From the NCBI RefSeq assembly GCF_937128415.1, contig NZ_CAKZMJ010000109.1:8501-72500 (forward strand): DNA of 64,000 nucleotides, read 5' to 3'. The DNA is from an uncultured Caldilinea sp. GTDB lineage: Bacteria > Chloroflexota > Anaerolineae > Caldilineales > Caldilineaceae. The first letter of the stretch is position 1. The number at the start of each line of letters is the position of its first letter. Position numbers and translations under genes: made by a program. Below the pieces are notes generated by a model. That model was not told the origin of the DNA and searched no databases. It saw nothing but the letters and a program-made list of their open reading frames with translations. Below are positions 1-15,127 of the stretch, piece after piece.

Positions 1-57
1 CGGTCTGCGAAGAATTCGGTTACAATCAGGACGATGGATTCTGGTGATGGAGGAGTG

Positions 58-2594
<2,537 letters not shown>

Positions 2595-2776
2595 TTGCAG
2601 TCACCGACTTCCAAGTCAACGGGCCGCGAACGCGCTGTCAAAGTCAAAGACGCCTGACCGAACCTGTAGTTGCATCGCTTCTTTGCTTCCTCGTTTGTAA
2701 GCCGTTATGCTGCAGGGAGAGCGTTTTCTGTGGATGATGAAGGGCAGAAAACCAGATGTGAAAAGCTGGAGGTTTT

Positions 2777-4093
2777 ATGAACAGGCGCTGCTTCCCTGCC
2801 GGCTTTGCATATGCAAAAGCGCTTCAAAGGGTTCGAGCAATCTTTGTGGTTGGGCTAATCGCAACTGCGCTGTTCGTGAGCGCAGGTTGTTCGTCCGGAC
2901 TGACGCCCGATCGTTTCCAACAGCAGGTGCAGCGGTTGCTGACGCAGACGCGGCTGGCGCGTGAGGCCGCCTCTCCCCCCCTCAGCCCAGAGCATCAGGT
3001 TCTGGTCGTTGGCGCAGACGGCAATCTGTTCTTGATCGACGCCATCGGTGGGCAGCGTTTTGCGTTAACCGTCGACGCTTCGCCTCGGCGCCAATATTTG
3101 CAGCCTGCCTGGTCGCCTGATGGAGAGCGCATCGCCTGGACGCGCCTGGAGGGCGGCGACAGCGCTGTAGAGGTCAGTCGTTTCGATGGCGGCGAGCGTC
3201 GCTCAGTCGCCACGTCGTTCCCGGCCTTCTATTTCTTTTGGAGTCCCGACGGCGACCATCTCGCCTTTCTGAGCAACTGGGTGGCGATGAACCGCCCCAC
3301 GATTGCGCTGCGCCTCGTCGAGCTGCAGGAAGAGACTCTCAACGTACGCACACTGGCGGAAGGGCGCCCTCTGTACTTTTCCTGGTCGCCCGATGGAAAA
3401 ACGCTGTTGACCCACATCGACGGCGAACGCATCGAGCTCTTGAAACTCAACGGCGAGGTGGAGCCGCTGGAGATCACAGCTGCGCAGTTCTCCGCTCCTC
3501 AGTGGGCGGCGGATGGAGAGCGACTGATTTACGCGGTCGCTGACGGTCGCCAGCGCCTGATCGTCGCCGACCGCGCCGGGCGAGAGTTGGTCGAGCTGAC
3601 CGATTACACAGGGCGGATCGCTTTTTCCCTCAGCCCGGACGGCGCGCAGGTGGCCTATGTTGTGACCGATGATCCCTCGCGATGGAGCGTTTTCGGCCCT
3701 CTTTATGTGGTCGATGTAGAAACGCTGCGCACCCGCGAGGTGACGGACGACCCTGTGCTGGCTTTTTACTGGAGCCCGGATGGGAGACGCCTGGCCTATC
3801 TAACGTTGGAGTTCGCCGATGGCAGGCTAGGGCTGCGTTGGCATGTGTGGGAGGGCCGTCGCGTTGCGAAATACGCCTTCTTCCTCCCTTCCAGCGTTTT
3901 TGTGGAGAATTATCTGCCCTTCTTTGACCAGTATGCGCAGAGTCACCGCATCTGGTCGCCCGCAGGCGACGCTTTTGTCTTTGCCGGCGCGCTGCAAGAT
4001 GGTCGCAGCGGCGTTTGGGTGCAGGATGTGATCGCAGGCGGAGAGCCGCGCCTGCTCGGTCCTGGGGTGCTTGCGAGTTACTCGCCAAGATGA
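2777..4093 (+). CDS. TolB-like beta-propeller lipoprotein
   Basis: A 438-residue exported lipoprotein. A hydrophobic segment near residues 24-38 ends in the lipobox VSAGC, so the protein should be anchored by a diacylglyceryl-cysteine. The rest holds seven WSPDG-type PD40 motifs (for example WSPDGERIAW, WSPDGDHLAF, LSPDGAQVAY, WSPDGRRLAY), which is enough for one complete seven-bladed TolB/WD40-like propeller. Such domains bind proteins or cell-wall ligands and have no catalytic residues. The start has a good site (GGAGG ten bases or so before the ATG at 2777). It stands alone between the methyltransferase and a convergent gene. Function is unknown beyond extracytoplasmic binding. Confidence 0.8.
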   Translation: MNRRCFPAGFAYAKALQRVRAIFVVGLIATALFVSAGCSSGLTPDRFQQQVQRLLTQTRLAREAASPPLSPEHQVLVVGADGNLFLIDAIGGQRFALTVDASPRRQYLQPAWSPDGERIAWTRLEGGDSAVEVSRFDGGERRSVATSFPAFYFFWSPDGDHLAFLSNWVAMNRPTIALRLVELQEETLNVRTLAEGRPLYFSWSPDGKTLLTHIDGERIELLKLNGEVEPLEITAAQFSAPQWAADGERLIYAVADGRQRLIVADRAGRELVELTDYTGRIAFSLSPDGAQVAYVVTDDPSRWSVFGPLYVVDVETLRTREVTDDPVLAFYWSPDGRRLAYLTLEFADGRLGLRWHVWEGRRVAKYAFFLPSSVFVENYLPFFDQYAQSHRIWSPAGDAFVFAGALQDGRSGVWVQDVIAGGEPRLLGPGVLASYSPR

Positions 4094-4103
4094 AATGAAA
4101 TGC

Positions 4104-4148
4104 ATGTTGCATGTTCCGTAAAGAGACGCTTCACGGAACGCGCAACAT
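4104..4148. terminator. Stem-loop between convergent genes
   Basis: The arms 4104-4119 and 4133-4148 pair over 16 positions with two mismatches around a 13-base loop. It lies between the convergent ends of the propeller lipoprotein (4093) and the Uma2 gene (4199). There is no strong T-run on either side, so it would be a weak or factor-assisted terminator. Confidence 0.5.
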
Positions 4149-4183
4149 CCACTCTCCGACGTCGGTCCAGTTGATCGATCAAG

Positions 4184-4774
4184 CATCTGCGAAACTCGTC
4201 ACGGCGCGTCGAGCACGTCGTCCACCGGAGCCTGCAGGTCGGGATAGTACGCTGAGACGGCGATCTCTCCACGGCCAAAGACACCGTGTTCGACGTAGCG
4301 GTCGCTTTCCAGCTTCAGCACAGTGATCGTCTCCGCTTGTGGATCGACGATCCAGTATTCGGGGATGCCCGCCTGCGCATACTCCTGCCGTTTGACCACC
4401 AGGTCTCGCTCGCGGTCGTCGGGCGAGACGACTTCCACCACCAAGTCCGCGCCGGTCCAGTACGCCTCCTGCCGACGCGGATCCGAAGCGTAATTGATGA
4501 ACAGCAGGTCTGGCTCTCGAATCTTGTTGGGATAGAGTCGCAGCCGTAAAGGCGCCATGCGAACGATTCCGCCTGTGGCGTCGGCGAGCTTCCGGAAAAG
4601 CACGAAGAGAAAACCTACAATAGCCTGATGTCTGTCGCTCGGCATGGGCAGCACCTCGATATAGCCGTTGGAGAATTCAACCAACTGGTTCGTGTCCAGG
4701 CGCAGATACTCCTCCTCGCTCCAGGCGCCCTGGGCAGGGAAGAGCAACGCCACCTCCCACGCCGGCTGCGGCTC
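4184..4774. repeat. Tandem direct repeat, unit 1 (591 bp)
   Basis: Direct repeat with 4837-5427, offset exactly 653 bases. The only difference I found is position 4733 (G) against 5386 (A), which is silent (Ala GCC/GCT on the reverse strand). It spans the body and stop codon of the Uma2 gene but excludes its promoter and first codons. Confidence 0.9.
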
Positions 4775-4801
4775 TGTAGTTGGATGCGTTGCATGAATCA
4801 T
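4199..4801 (-). CDS. Uma2 family endonuclease (duplicate copy 1)
   Basis: A 200-residue protein of the Uma2/DUF820 family, PD-(D/E)XK-fold predicted nucleases that are highly expanded in Cyanobacteria and Chloroflexota. Visible core: IREPDLLFIN (acidic residue after the helix) and DLVVEVVSPDDRERD with Lys in VVKRQEYAQAG, then the typical PEYWIVDPQ. The ATG at 4801 is preceded on its strand by GGAGGG and is the right start; the frame stays open further upstream only because it runs into the stop region of the neighbouring copy. From EPQPAWEV onward it is identical to copy 2, with one synonymous base difference. The N-terminal dozen residues (MIHATHPTT) are unique. The biological target of Uma2 proteins is not known. 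Confidence 0.85.
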   Translation of the reverse strand: MIHATHPTTEPQPAWEVALLFPAQGAWSEEEYLRLDTNQLVEFSNGYIEVLPMPSDRHQAIVGFLFVLFRKLADATGGIVRMAPLRLRLYPNKIREPDLLFINYASDPRRQEAYWTGADLVVEVVSPDDRERDLVVKRQEYAQAGIPEYWIVDPQAETITVLKLESDRYVEHGVFGRGEIAVSAYYPDLQAPVDDVLDAP

Positions 4802-4836
4802 CGAGAACCCTCCTTCCCACAACTCTGCCCATGATC

Positions 4837-5427
4837 CATCTGCGAAACTCGTCACGGCGCGTCGAGCACGTCGTCCACCGGAGCCTGCAGGTCGGGATAG
4901 TACGCTGAGACGGCGATCTCTCCACGGCCAAAGACACCGTGTTCGACGTAGCGGTCGCTTTCCAGCTTCAGCACAGTGATCGTCTCCGCTTGTGGATCGA
5001 CGATCCAGTATTCGGGGATGCCCGCCTGCGCATACTCCTGCCGTTTGACCACCAGGTCTCGCTCGCGGTCGTCGGGCGAGACGACTTCCACCACCAAGTC
5101 CGCGCCGGTCCAGTACGCCTCCTGCCGACGCGGATCCGAAGCGTAATTGATGAACAGCAGGTCTGGCTCTCGAATCTTGTTGGGATAGAGTCGCAGCCGT
5201 AAAGGCGCCATGCGAACGATTCCGCCTGTGGCGTCGGCGAGCTTCCGGAAAAGCACGAAGAGAAAACCTACAATAGCCTGATGTCTGTCGCTCGGCATGG
5301 GCAGCACCTCGATATAGCCGTTGGAGAATTCAACCAACTGGTTCGTGTCCAGGCGCAGATACTCCTCCTCGCTCCAGGCGCCCTGAGCAGGGAAGAGCAA
5401 CGCCACCTCCCACGCCGGCTGCGGCTC
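4837..5427. repeat. Tandem direct repeat, unit 2 (591 bp)
   Basis: Second copy of the 591-base unit that starts at 4184. The boundaries are sharp: similarity ends within GGCTC at 4774 and 5427, and the flanking bases are unrelated. No target-site duplication or transposase is visible, so unequal recombination or replication slippage is the simplest origin. Confidence 0.9.
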
Positions 5428-5463
5428 CATGGTCGGATCTTGTTTGTGCATCGATCTGGTCAC
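4852..5463 (-). CDS. Uma2 family endonuclease (duplicate copy 2)
   Basis: A 203-residue Uma2/DUF820 protein, identical in its last 190 or so residues to the copy just downstream. The same PD-(D/E)XK-type residues are present (REPDLLFIN, VVEVVSPDD, VVKRQEYA). The start is probably the GTG at 5463, which has GGAGG seven bases upstream; an ATG four codons later is the alternative. It and copy 1 lie head-to-tail on the same strand with only about 50 bases between coding regions, so they may be co-transcribed. Upstream is a 120-base gap to an uncharacterised gene. Confidence 0.85.
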   Translation of the reverse strand: MTRSMHKQDPTMEPQPAWEVALLFPAQGAWSEEEYLRLDTNQLVEFSNGYIEVLPMPSDRHQAIVGFLFVLFRKLADATGGIVRMAPLRLRLYPNKIREPDLLFINYASDPRRQEAYWTGADLVVEVVSPDDRERDLVVKRQEYAQAGIPEYWIVDPQAETITVLKLESDRYVEHGVFGRGEIAVSAYYPDLQAPVDDVLDAP

Positions 5464-5583
5464 TGAGAATCCTCCTGCCCTACAACGTCGCCAATCCCAA
5501 TTGCGAGTGTGGGGCGCATGTAGTATAGCGAAGAATGGGTGACGGGTAAAAAAAGGTCTGCAAACATGACCGACCTCTGATCC

Positions 5584-6738
<1,155 letters not shown>

Positions 6739-6812
6739 ATTGCGTACAACCAAGCACTCGCCAGCTCAGGCGCTCATCTTCCAGGGAATGCGTGGCAAGC
6801 ACACATAATTGC

Positions 6813-6946
6813 ACATAAACGACGCCGCGCCGACGGGAGTTTCTCAACCGCAACGGCAGCCCGCAGTCGCCGGCGCATGGCAATCGGACATAAATGCGCC
6901 ACGCCGACGGGAGTTTCTCAACCGTAGCTCGCAGCCGCCGGTGCGC

Positions 6947-6950
<4 letters not shown>
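6813..6950. repeat. Imperfect 75-bp tandem repeat
   Basis: ACATAAA followed by GCCGACGGGAGTTTCTCAACCG occurs at 6813-6850 and again at 6888-6924, and the downstream halves (GCAGTCGCCGGCGC against GCAGCCGCCGGTGCGC) are also related. Two units of about 75 bases fill the gap between the 3' end of uvrA and the 5' end of the uncharacterised gene. Confidence 0.7.
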
Positions 6951-10391
<3,441 letters not shown>

Positions 10392-10871
10392 ATGAGACGT
10401 TTGTTCCTTGTGGTGACGATTTTGTCAATGTTGATGCTGGCGGCTTGCGGCGGTTCGACGACGCCTACGCCAACTCCACCGCCGACGCCTACAACGGCGC
10501 CTACTGCGCAACAGGTGATCGCCGCCACGCTCGAGGTAATCATGCACGACATCTACTTCGGCGACGACAGCAACAACATCGCCAATCCTCCGGTCTGGCG
10601 GGTGCCGGCCGGCGCGGAGGTGACCGTCAACCTCGATAACCAGGGCGGGCTGGAGCACAACTGGGCTGTTGTGAAAAAGGGTGTAGAGTTGCCGATTCCT
10701 TTCATGCCCGACCAGAACAAAGATCTTCTCTACTGGGAGGCGGGGGTGCTGCAGGCGGGACAGAAGGATTCGGAGACCTTCACGGCGCCAAGCGAACCCG
10801 GTGAATACATCGTCATCTGCACCGTCGCCGGCCATTACCCGGCCATGCAGGGCAGGTTGATTGTGGAGTAG
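10392..10871 (+). CDS. Blue copper (plastocyanin/auracyanin-like) lipoprotein
   Basis: A 159-residue exported type-1 copper protein, probably an electron carrier outside the membrane. The signal peptide MRRLFLVVTILSMLMLAACG gives lipidation at Cys19, followed by a Thr/Pro-rich linker (TPTPTPPPTPTTAPT). The cupredoxin fold carries a His in GLEHNW (about residue 88) and the C-terminal copper loop CTVAGHYPAMQG with Cys142, His147 and Met151, the ligand set of plastocyanin-like centres. Auracyanins of Chloroflexi have the same architecture and can replace cytochrome c as donors or acceptors; that role is inference here. The ATG at 10392 has GGAGA at 10380-10384, so I prefer it to the ATG at 10374. 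Confidence 0.88.
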   Translation: MRRLFLVVTILSMLMLAACGGSTTPTPTPPPTPTTAPTAQQVIAATLEVIMHDIYFGDDSNNIANPPVWRVPAGAEVTVNLDNQGGLEHNWAVVKKGVELPIPFMPDQNKDLLYWEAGVLQAGQKDSETFTAPSEPGEYIVICTVAGHYPAMQGRLIVE

Positions 10872-10903
10872 GCAAGCTTTAACAAAATAATCCGGCAATT
10901 ATC

Positions 10904-11135
10904 ATAGGTGCGGCTCTCAGCCGCACATTCTCGGGGGAGCCAGATGGCCCTCACCCCCTGCCCCCTCTCCCAATGCCGGGAGAGGGGGAGGAGGCCCTCA
11001 CCCCTAGCCCCTCTCCCATGCTGGGAGAGGGGGAGAAGGGAGCACCGTAGGGGCGGCTCCCAGCCGCACATTCTCGGTGAACCGCAAGGTTTGCAGGTTT
11101 CAAGGAAATGCAGCTACGAGCTGCACCTCCGGGCC
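10904..11135. repeat. Cluster of REP-like palindromes and CCCTC elements
   Basis: GTGCGGCT-ctc-AGCCGCAC (10908-10926) is an 8-bp stem with a 3-base loop; a related GCGGCT-ccc-AGCCGC occurs near 11053-11067. Between them are two copies of a CCCTCACCCC..CCCCTCTCCCA / TGGGAGAGGGG-type palindrome (about 10950-11040). A further weak copy (CAGCTacgAGCTG) is near 11110. None encodes a convincing protein; similar elements recur at 19.5, 25.2 and 54.9 kb. Confidence 0.7.
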
Positions 11136-11227
11136 ACCAAGAAATTTGTGAAACGACGTAGAGCTTCCGGGAAAATTTTTCGACATTTGCGTCGAGATTG
11201 CGTCGTCACCGTCGGCTGCCAAATCCA

Positions 11228-12259
<1,032 letters not shown>

Positions 12260-12395
12260 CGGTTGCCTGTCTTCCTTGATTGAACATGAACCCGGTTCAT
12301 TTGAGTAGAATGTAACATGAGCAGAATGTAACAACGCCAAGACGCAAAGATGCAAAGGCGCAATCGAGCTGGATGCAGTGCGCACAGGGGGCGTA

Positions 12396-13451
12396 TTACT
12401 CTCCTTCGCCGGCGCAGTCCAGCACCACCTGGATCGTCTTTTCGGGCTCCTGATCGCAGAGGCGGAAGGCTTCAGCGGCTTGACTGAAGGGCAGCACATG
12501 GGTGATCAACGGGCGCAGGTTCAACACCTCCTGCGCCTGAAGGTGCATGACCGTGCGCACCAGGCGCTCTCGATTCCAGCGGTAGGTTAATTCAGGGTTG
12601 ACGCCGTAAATCTGGGAGCAGACGAGATGGATGCGGTTGTGATGAAACTCCTCGCCAAGAAAGAGGCCCTGCCCCGCTCCCTGGAAGAAGCCCAACGTCA
12701 CCACCCTGGCGGAATAGGCGGCTGAGCGGATCGCCTCGTGCAGCGCCGGATATGCGCCGCTGGCCTCGATGCAGACGTCCGCGCCGCGGCCGTCGGTCAA
12801 AGCTCGAATCCGCTCCGCCACGGCGCCCTCCTGCGGCGTGAGCGTTTCATCGACTGCGCCCACTTGAACGGCGACGGTTCGTCGCAATTCGAGCGGATCG
12901 ACGCCGATCACCTGAGCGCCGGAGCGTTTGGCGAGCTGTGCGATGATCTGCCCTGGCGTCCCCAGGCCGAAGACGGCCACGGTCTCGCCGATGCGGATGG
13001 CGGCGTCGAGCACGCCGTTGAGCGCAATGGCGCCGATATGCGAGAAGACGCCGAGGATAGGGTCAAGCCCCGGCGGCAGGATGCGCTGCGCCGCATACGC
13101 CTCGGTCATGACGTGATGGGTGCGATGGCCCCACGTCCCGTAGATGCGGTCGCCTGGACGCACCTGTCTCACCTCGGCGCCGACTTCGATCACCTCGCCG
13201 CATTCCTCGTAGCCTATGCCGTAGATCGGATACTGCAGACTGCTTTCCGCTGCAGGGAGAAAGAGGCGAAGCCCGTCATCCCAACGCTTGTGCAGATAGG
13301 GATTGACGCCGCGATAAAAAGTCAGCTCGGTGCCGGCGCTGACGCCGGTGTAGAGGGTGCGTAGACGCACTTCGTCAGGCGCAAGAGGCGGATCCGCTGT
13401 TTCTTTGATTTCCAGCGACTTGGGCTGTGTCAATACGAGGACTCTTGCCAT
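12396..13451 (-). CDS. Medium-chain dehydrogenase/reductase lacking the structural zinc cluster
   Basis: A 351-residue MDR-superfamily oxidoreductase. The N-terminal GroES-like domain has SAGTELTFYRG in place of the usual Cys-containing catalytic motif, followed by GYEECGEVIEVG; the four-Cys structural zinc loop is absent. The Rossmann fold shows AVFGLGTPGQIIAQLA and VIGVDPLELRR. Members of this group act on sugars and sugar derivatives (bacteriochlorophyllide- and DOIA-dehydrogenase-like proteins are relatives), but the substrate is unknown. It is 136 bases upstream of the zinc dehydrogenase on the same strand and starts 242 bases from the divergent ABC transporter operon, so the three loci likely form one catabolic unit. 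Confidence 0.8.
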   Translation of the reverse strand: MARVLVLTQPKSLEIKETADPPLAPDEVRLRTLYTGVSAGTELTFYRGVNPYLHKRWDDGLRLFLPAAESSLQYPIYGIGYEECGEVIEVGAEVRQVRPGDRIYGTWGHRTHHVMTEAYAAQRILPPGLDPILGVFSHIGAIALNGVLDAAIRIGETVAVFGLGTPGQIIAQLAKRSGAQVIGVDPLELRRTVAVQVGAVDETLTPQEGAVAERIRALTDGRGADVCIEASGAYPALHEAIRSAAYSARVVTLGFFQGAGQGLFLGEEFHHNRIHLVCSQIYGVNPELTYRWNRERLVRTVMHLQAQEVLNLRPLITHVLPFSQAAEAFRLCDQEPEKTIQVVLDCAGEGE

Positions 13452-13512
13452 AGAGAAAAAACCTTTGCCGTGCTTTCCTGAGTTGCTCTTCTTCAGTCGA
13501 TTGAAAACCTAG

Positions 13513-13542
13513 TTGACACGATTCCACTGGAAACAGTATAGT
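13513..13542 (+). promoter_or_regulatory. Promoter of the sugar ABC transporter operon
   Basis: TTGACA (13513-13518), an 18-base spacer and TATAGT (13537-13542) form a near-consensus sigma-70 promoter. It leaves a leader of roughly 145 bases before the binding-protein gene at 13694. The same intergenic region must also contain the promoter of the divergent dehydrogenases. Confidence 0.7.
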
Positions 13543-13693
13543 TAGATCGAGCGGGCGTCAAATTCCACAATCCATCCATCCTCGTCTCAATACGGTCGTT
13601 CATCGTGCAGGACAGAGTTGTACATGCTACAACGTGGTGTATGTATCGATCGAGTCCAAGTGCAACCTCTACGACAAACGAAAGGATTGAAGT

Positions 13694-15004
13694 ATGACCC
13701 GCAAATCATCCAGTCTCTTATTGACGTTGCTGCTTCTCTTCAGTATGGCGCTTTCCGCCTGCGCCACACCGGTGACGGCGCCGCCAGCCGCTGAAGCGCC
13801 GGCGCCGGCCGCACCGACCGTCAACAAAATCACTTACAATTCCTATCAAAGCGACCCGGCCCCGCGCGCCTGGATCGAGGGCGTCGTAGCCAACTGGAAT
13901 GCAGCGCACCCGGACATGCCGGTCGACCTCTCGATCATTGCACACGAGGACTTCAAGCAGGCGCTGCGCGCCATGCTCACTGCGAACCCGGCTCCGGATG
14001 TGCTCGACTGGTTTGCAGGCAATCGCGCCCGCTTCTTTATTGATCGGGGTCTGATCGCCGACTTCTCCGATCTGTGGGAGCGCGAAGGCTGGGACGCCGT
14101 CTATGCACCGGGCTTCATCGCTCTGGCCACCTACAACGGGGGCAAGTATTTCCTTCCCAGCTCCTATTACTGGTGGGCGATCTATTACCGTCCCTCCCTT
14201 TTTGAGCAGGCCGGCGTCCAGGCTCCGATCGAGACCTTCGATGATCTACTGGCGGCGTGCGACGCCCTCAACGCAGCCGGCATCACACCGATCACGATCG
14301 GCGCCCGCTTCAAATGGCCGGCCGCAGCCTGGTTCGACTATCTCAACATGCGGACGAACGGGCCGGAGTTCCATATTGAGCTGATGGATCTCAAGGTTCC
14401 CTACACAGATCCGCGCGTCAGAGCAGTCTTCGAGAACTGGAAGAAACTGATCGACGCCAAATGCTTCATCAGCGATCCGGCTGCCTATGACTGGCAGGAA
14501 GCCATCGACCCCATGGTGCAGGGCCAGGCTGCGATGTATCTGATGGGCGCCTTCATCACCGACTCTTATCCGGATGAAGCGGAGAACGACCTCGATTTCT
14601 TCCGCTTCCCCGTGATCAACCCGGACGTGCCCATCGGCGAAGACGCGCCGACCGATGGGTATTTCCTGGCCGCCAATGCAGGCAACCTGGCGGGCGGCAA
14701 AGAGTTCCTGGCGTACCTGGGTTCTAAGGAAGTCCAGCAGTCGCTGCTCGACACCCTGGGCCGTCTGCCCTCGCGCGTGGACGTGGACATCTCCAACATC
14801 AGCCCCGCCACACAGAAGGGCATTCAGCTGATCCAGAGCGCCGATTTCATCGCCCAGTTCTACGACCGCGACACCACGCCGCCGATGGCCGAAGCCGGTA
14901 TGGACGGGATGATGCGCTTCTGGGACAATCCAGATCAGATTGACCAGATTCTGGAGGAGCTGGAGGCGGAGCGACAGCGCATTCTGGCGGAAGCTGAGGA
15001 ATAG
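13694..15004 (+). CDS. ABC transporter sugar-binding lipoprotein (family 1 extracellular solute-binding)
   Basis: A 436-residue solute receptor for a carbohydrate uptake ABC transporter. The signal peptide ends in the lipobox MALSAC, followed by an Ala/Pro-rich tether. The mature part reads as a MalE/UgpB-type protein: early ITYNSYQSD strand, repeated NPAPDVLDWFAG, then SSYYWWAIYYRPSLF in the cleft region and the C-terminal lobe with GKEFLAYLGSKEVQ. The start is supported by AAAGGA about ten bases upstream. Two permease genes follow on the same strand. The ligand is not evident; the aromatic-rich cleft segment suits a sugar or polyol. Confidence 0.9.
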   Translation: MTRKSSSLLLTLLLLFSMALSACATPVTAPPAAEAPAPAAPTVNKITYNSYQSDPAPRAWIEGVVANWNAAHPDMPVDLSIIAHEDFKQALRAMLTANPAPDVLDWFAGNRARFFIDRGLIADFSDLWEREGWDAVYAPGFIALATYNGGKYFLPSSYYWWAIYYRPSLFEQAGVQAPIETFDDLLAACDALNAAGITPITIGARFKWPAAAWFDYLNMRTNGPEFHIELMDLKVPYTDPRVRAVFENWKKLIDAKCFISDPAAYDWQEAIDPMVQGQAAMYLMGAFITDSYPDEAENDLDFFRFPVINPDVPIGEDAPTDGYFLAANAGNLAGGKEFLAYLGSKEVQQSLLDTLGRLPSRVDVDISNISPATQKGIQLIQSADFIAQFYDRDTTPPMAEAGMDGMMRFWDNPDQIDQILEELEAERQRILAEAEE

Positions 15005-15072
15005 CTGCCGAGGCGTTTCTACAACGAGACGTTGGCAACCGTGTCGAGTCCTGACGGACTGAATGGTGGAAA

Positions 15073-15100
15073 ACGGGCAACGGCCATCACCGTTGCCCGT
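15073..15100 (+). terminator. Intercistronic stem-loop after the binding-protein gene
   Basis: ACGGGCAACGG (15073-15083) and CCGTTGCCCGT (15090-15100) form a perfect 11-bp stem with a 6-base loop. No T-run follows, so it is more likely an mRNA-stabilising or attenuating hairpin that keeps binding-protein levels above permease levels, as in malEFG-type operons, than a full terminator. Confidence 0.7.
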
Positions 15101-15127
15101 GCTTGTCTCTGAAAGGGGGAGTGTTCC

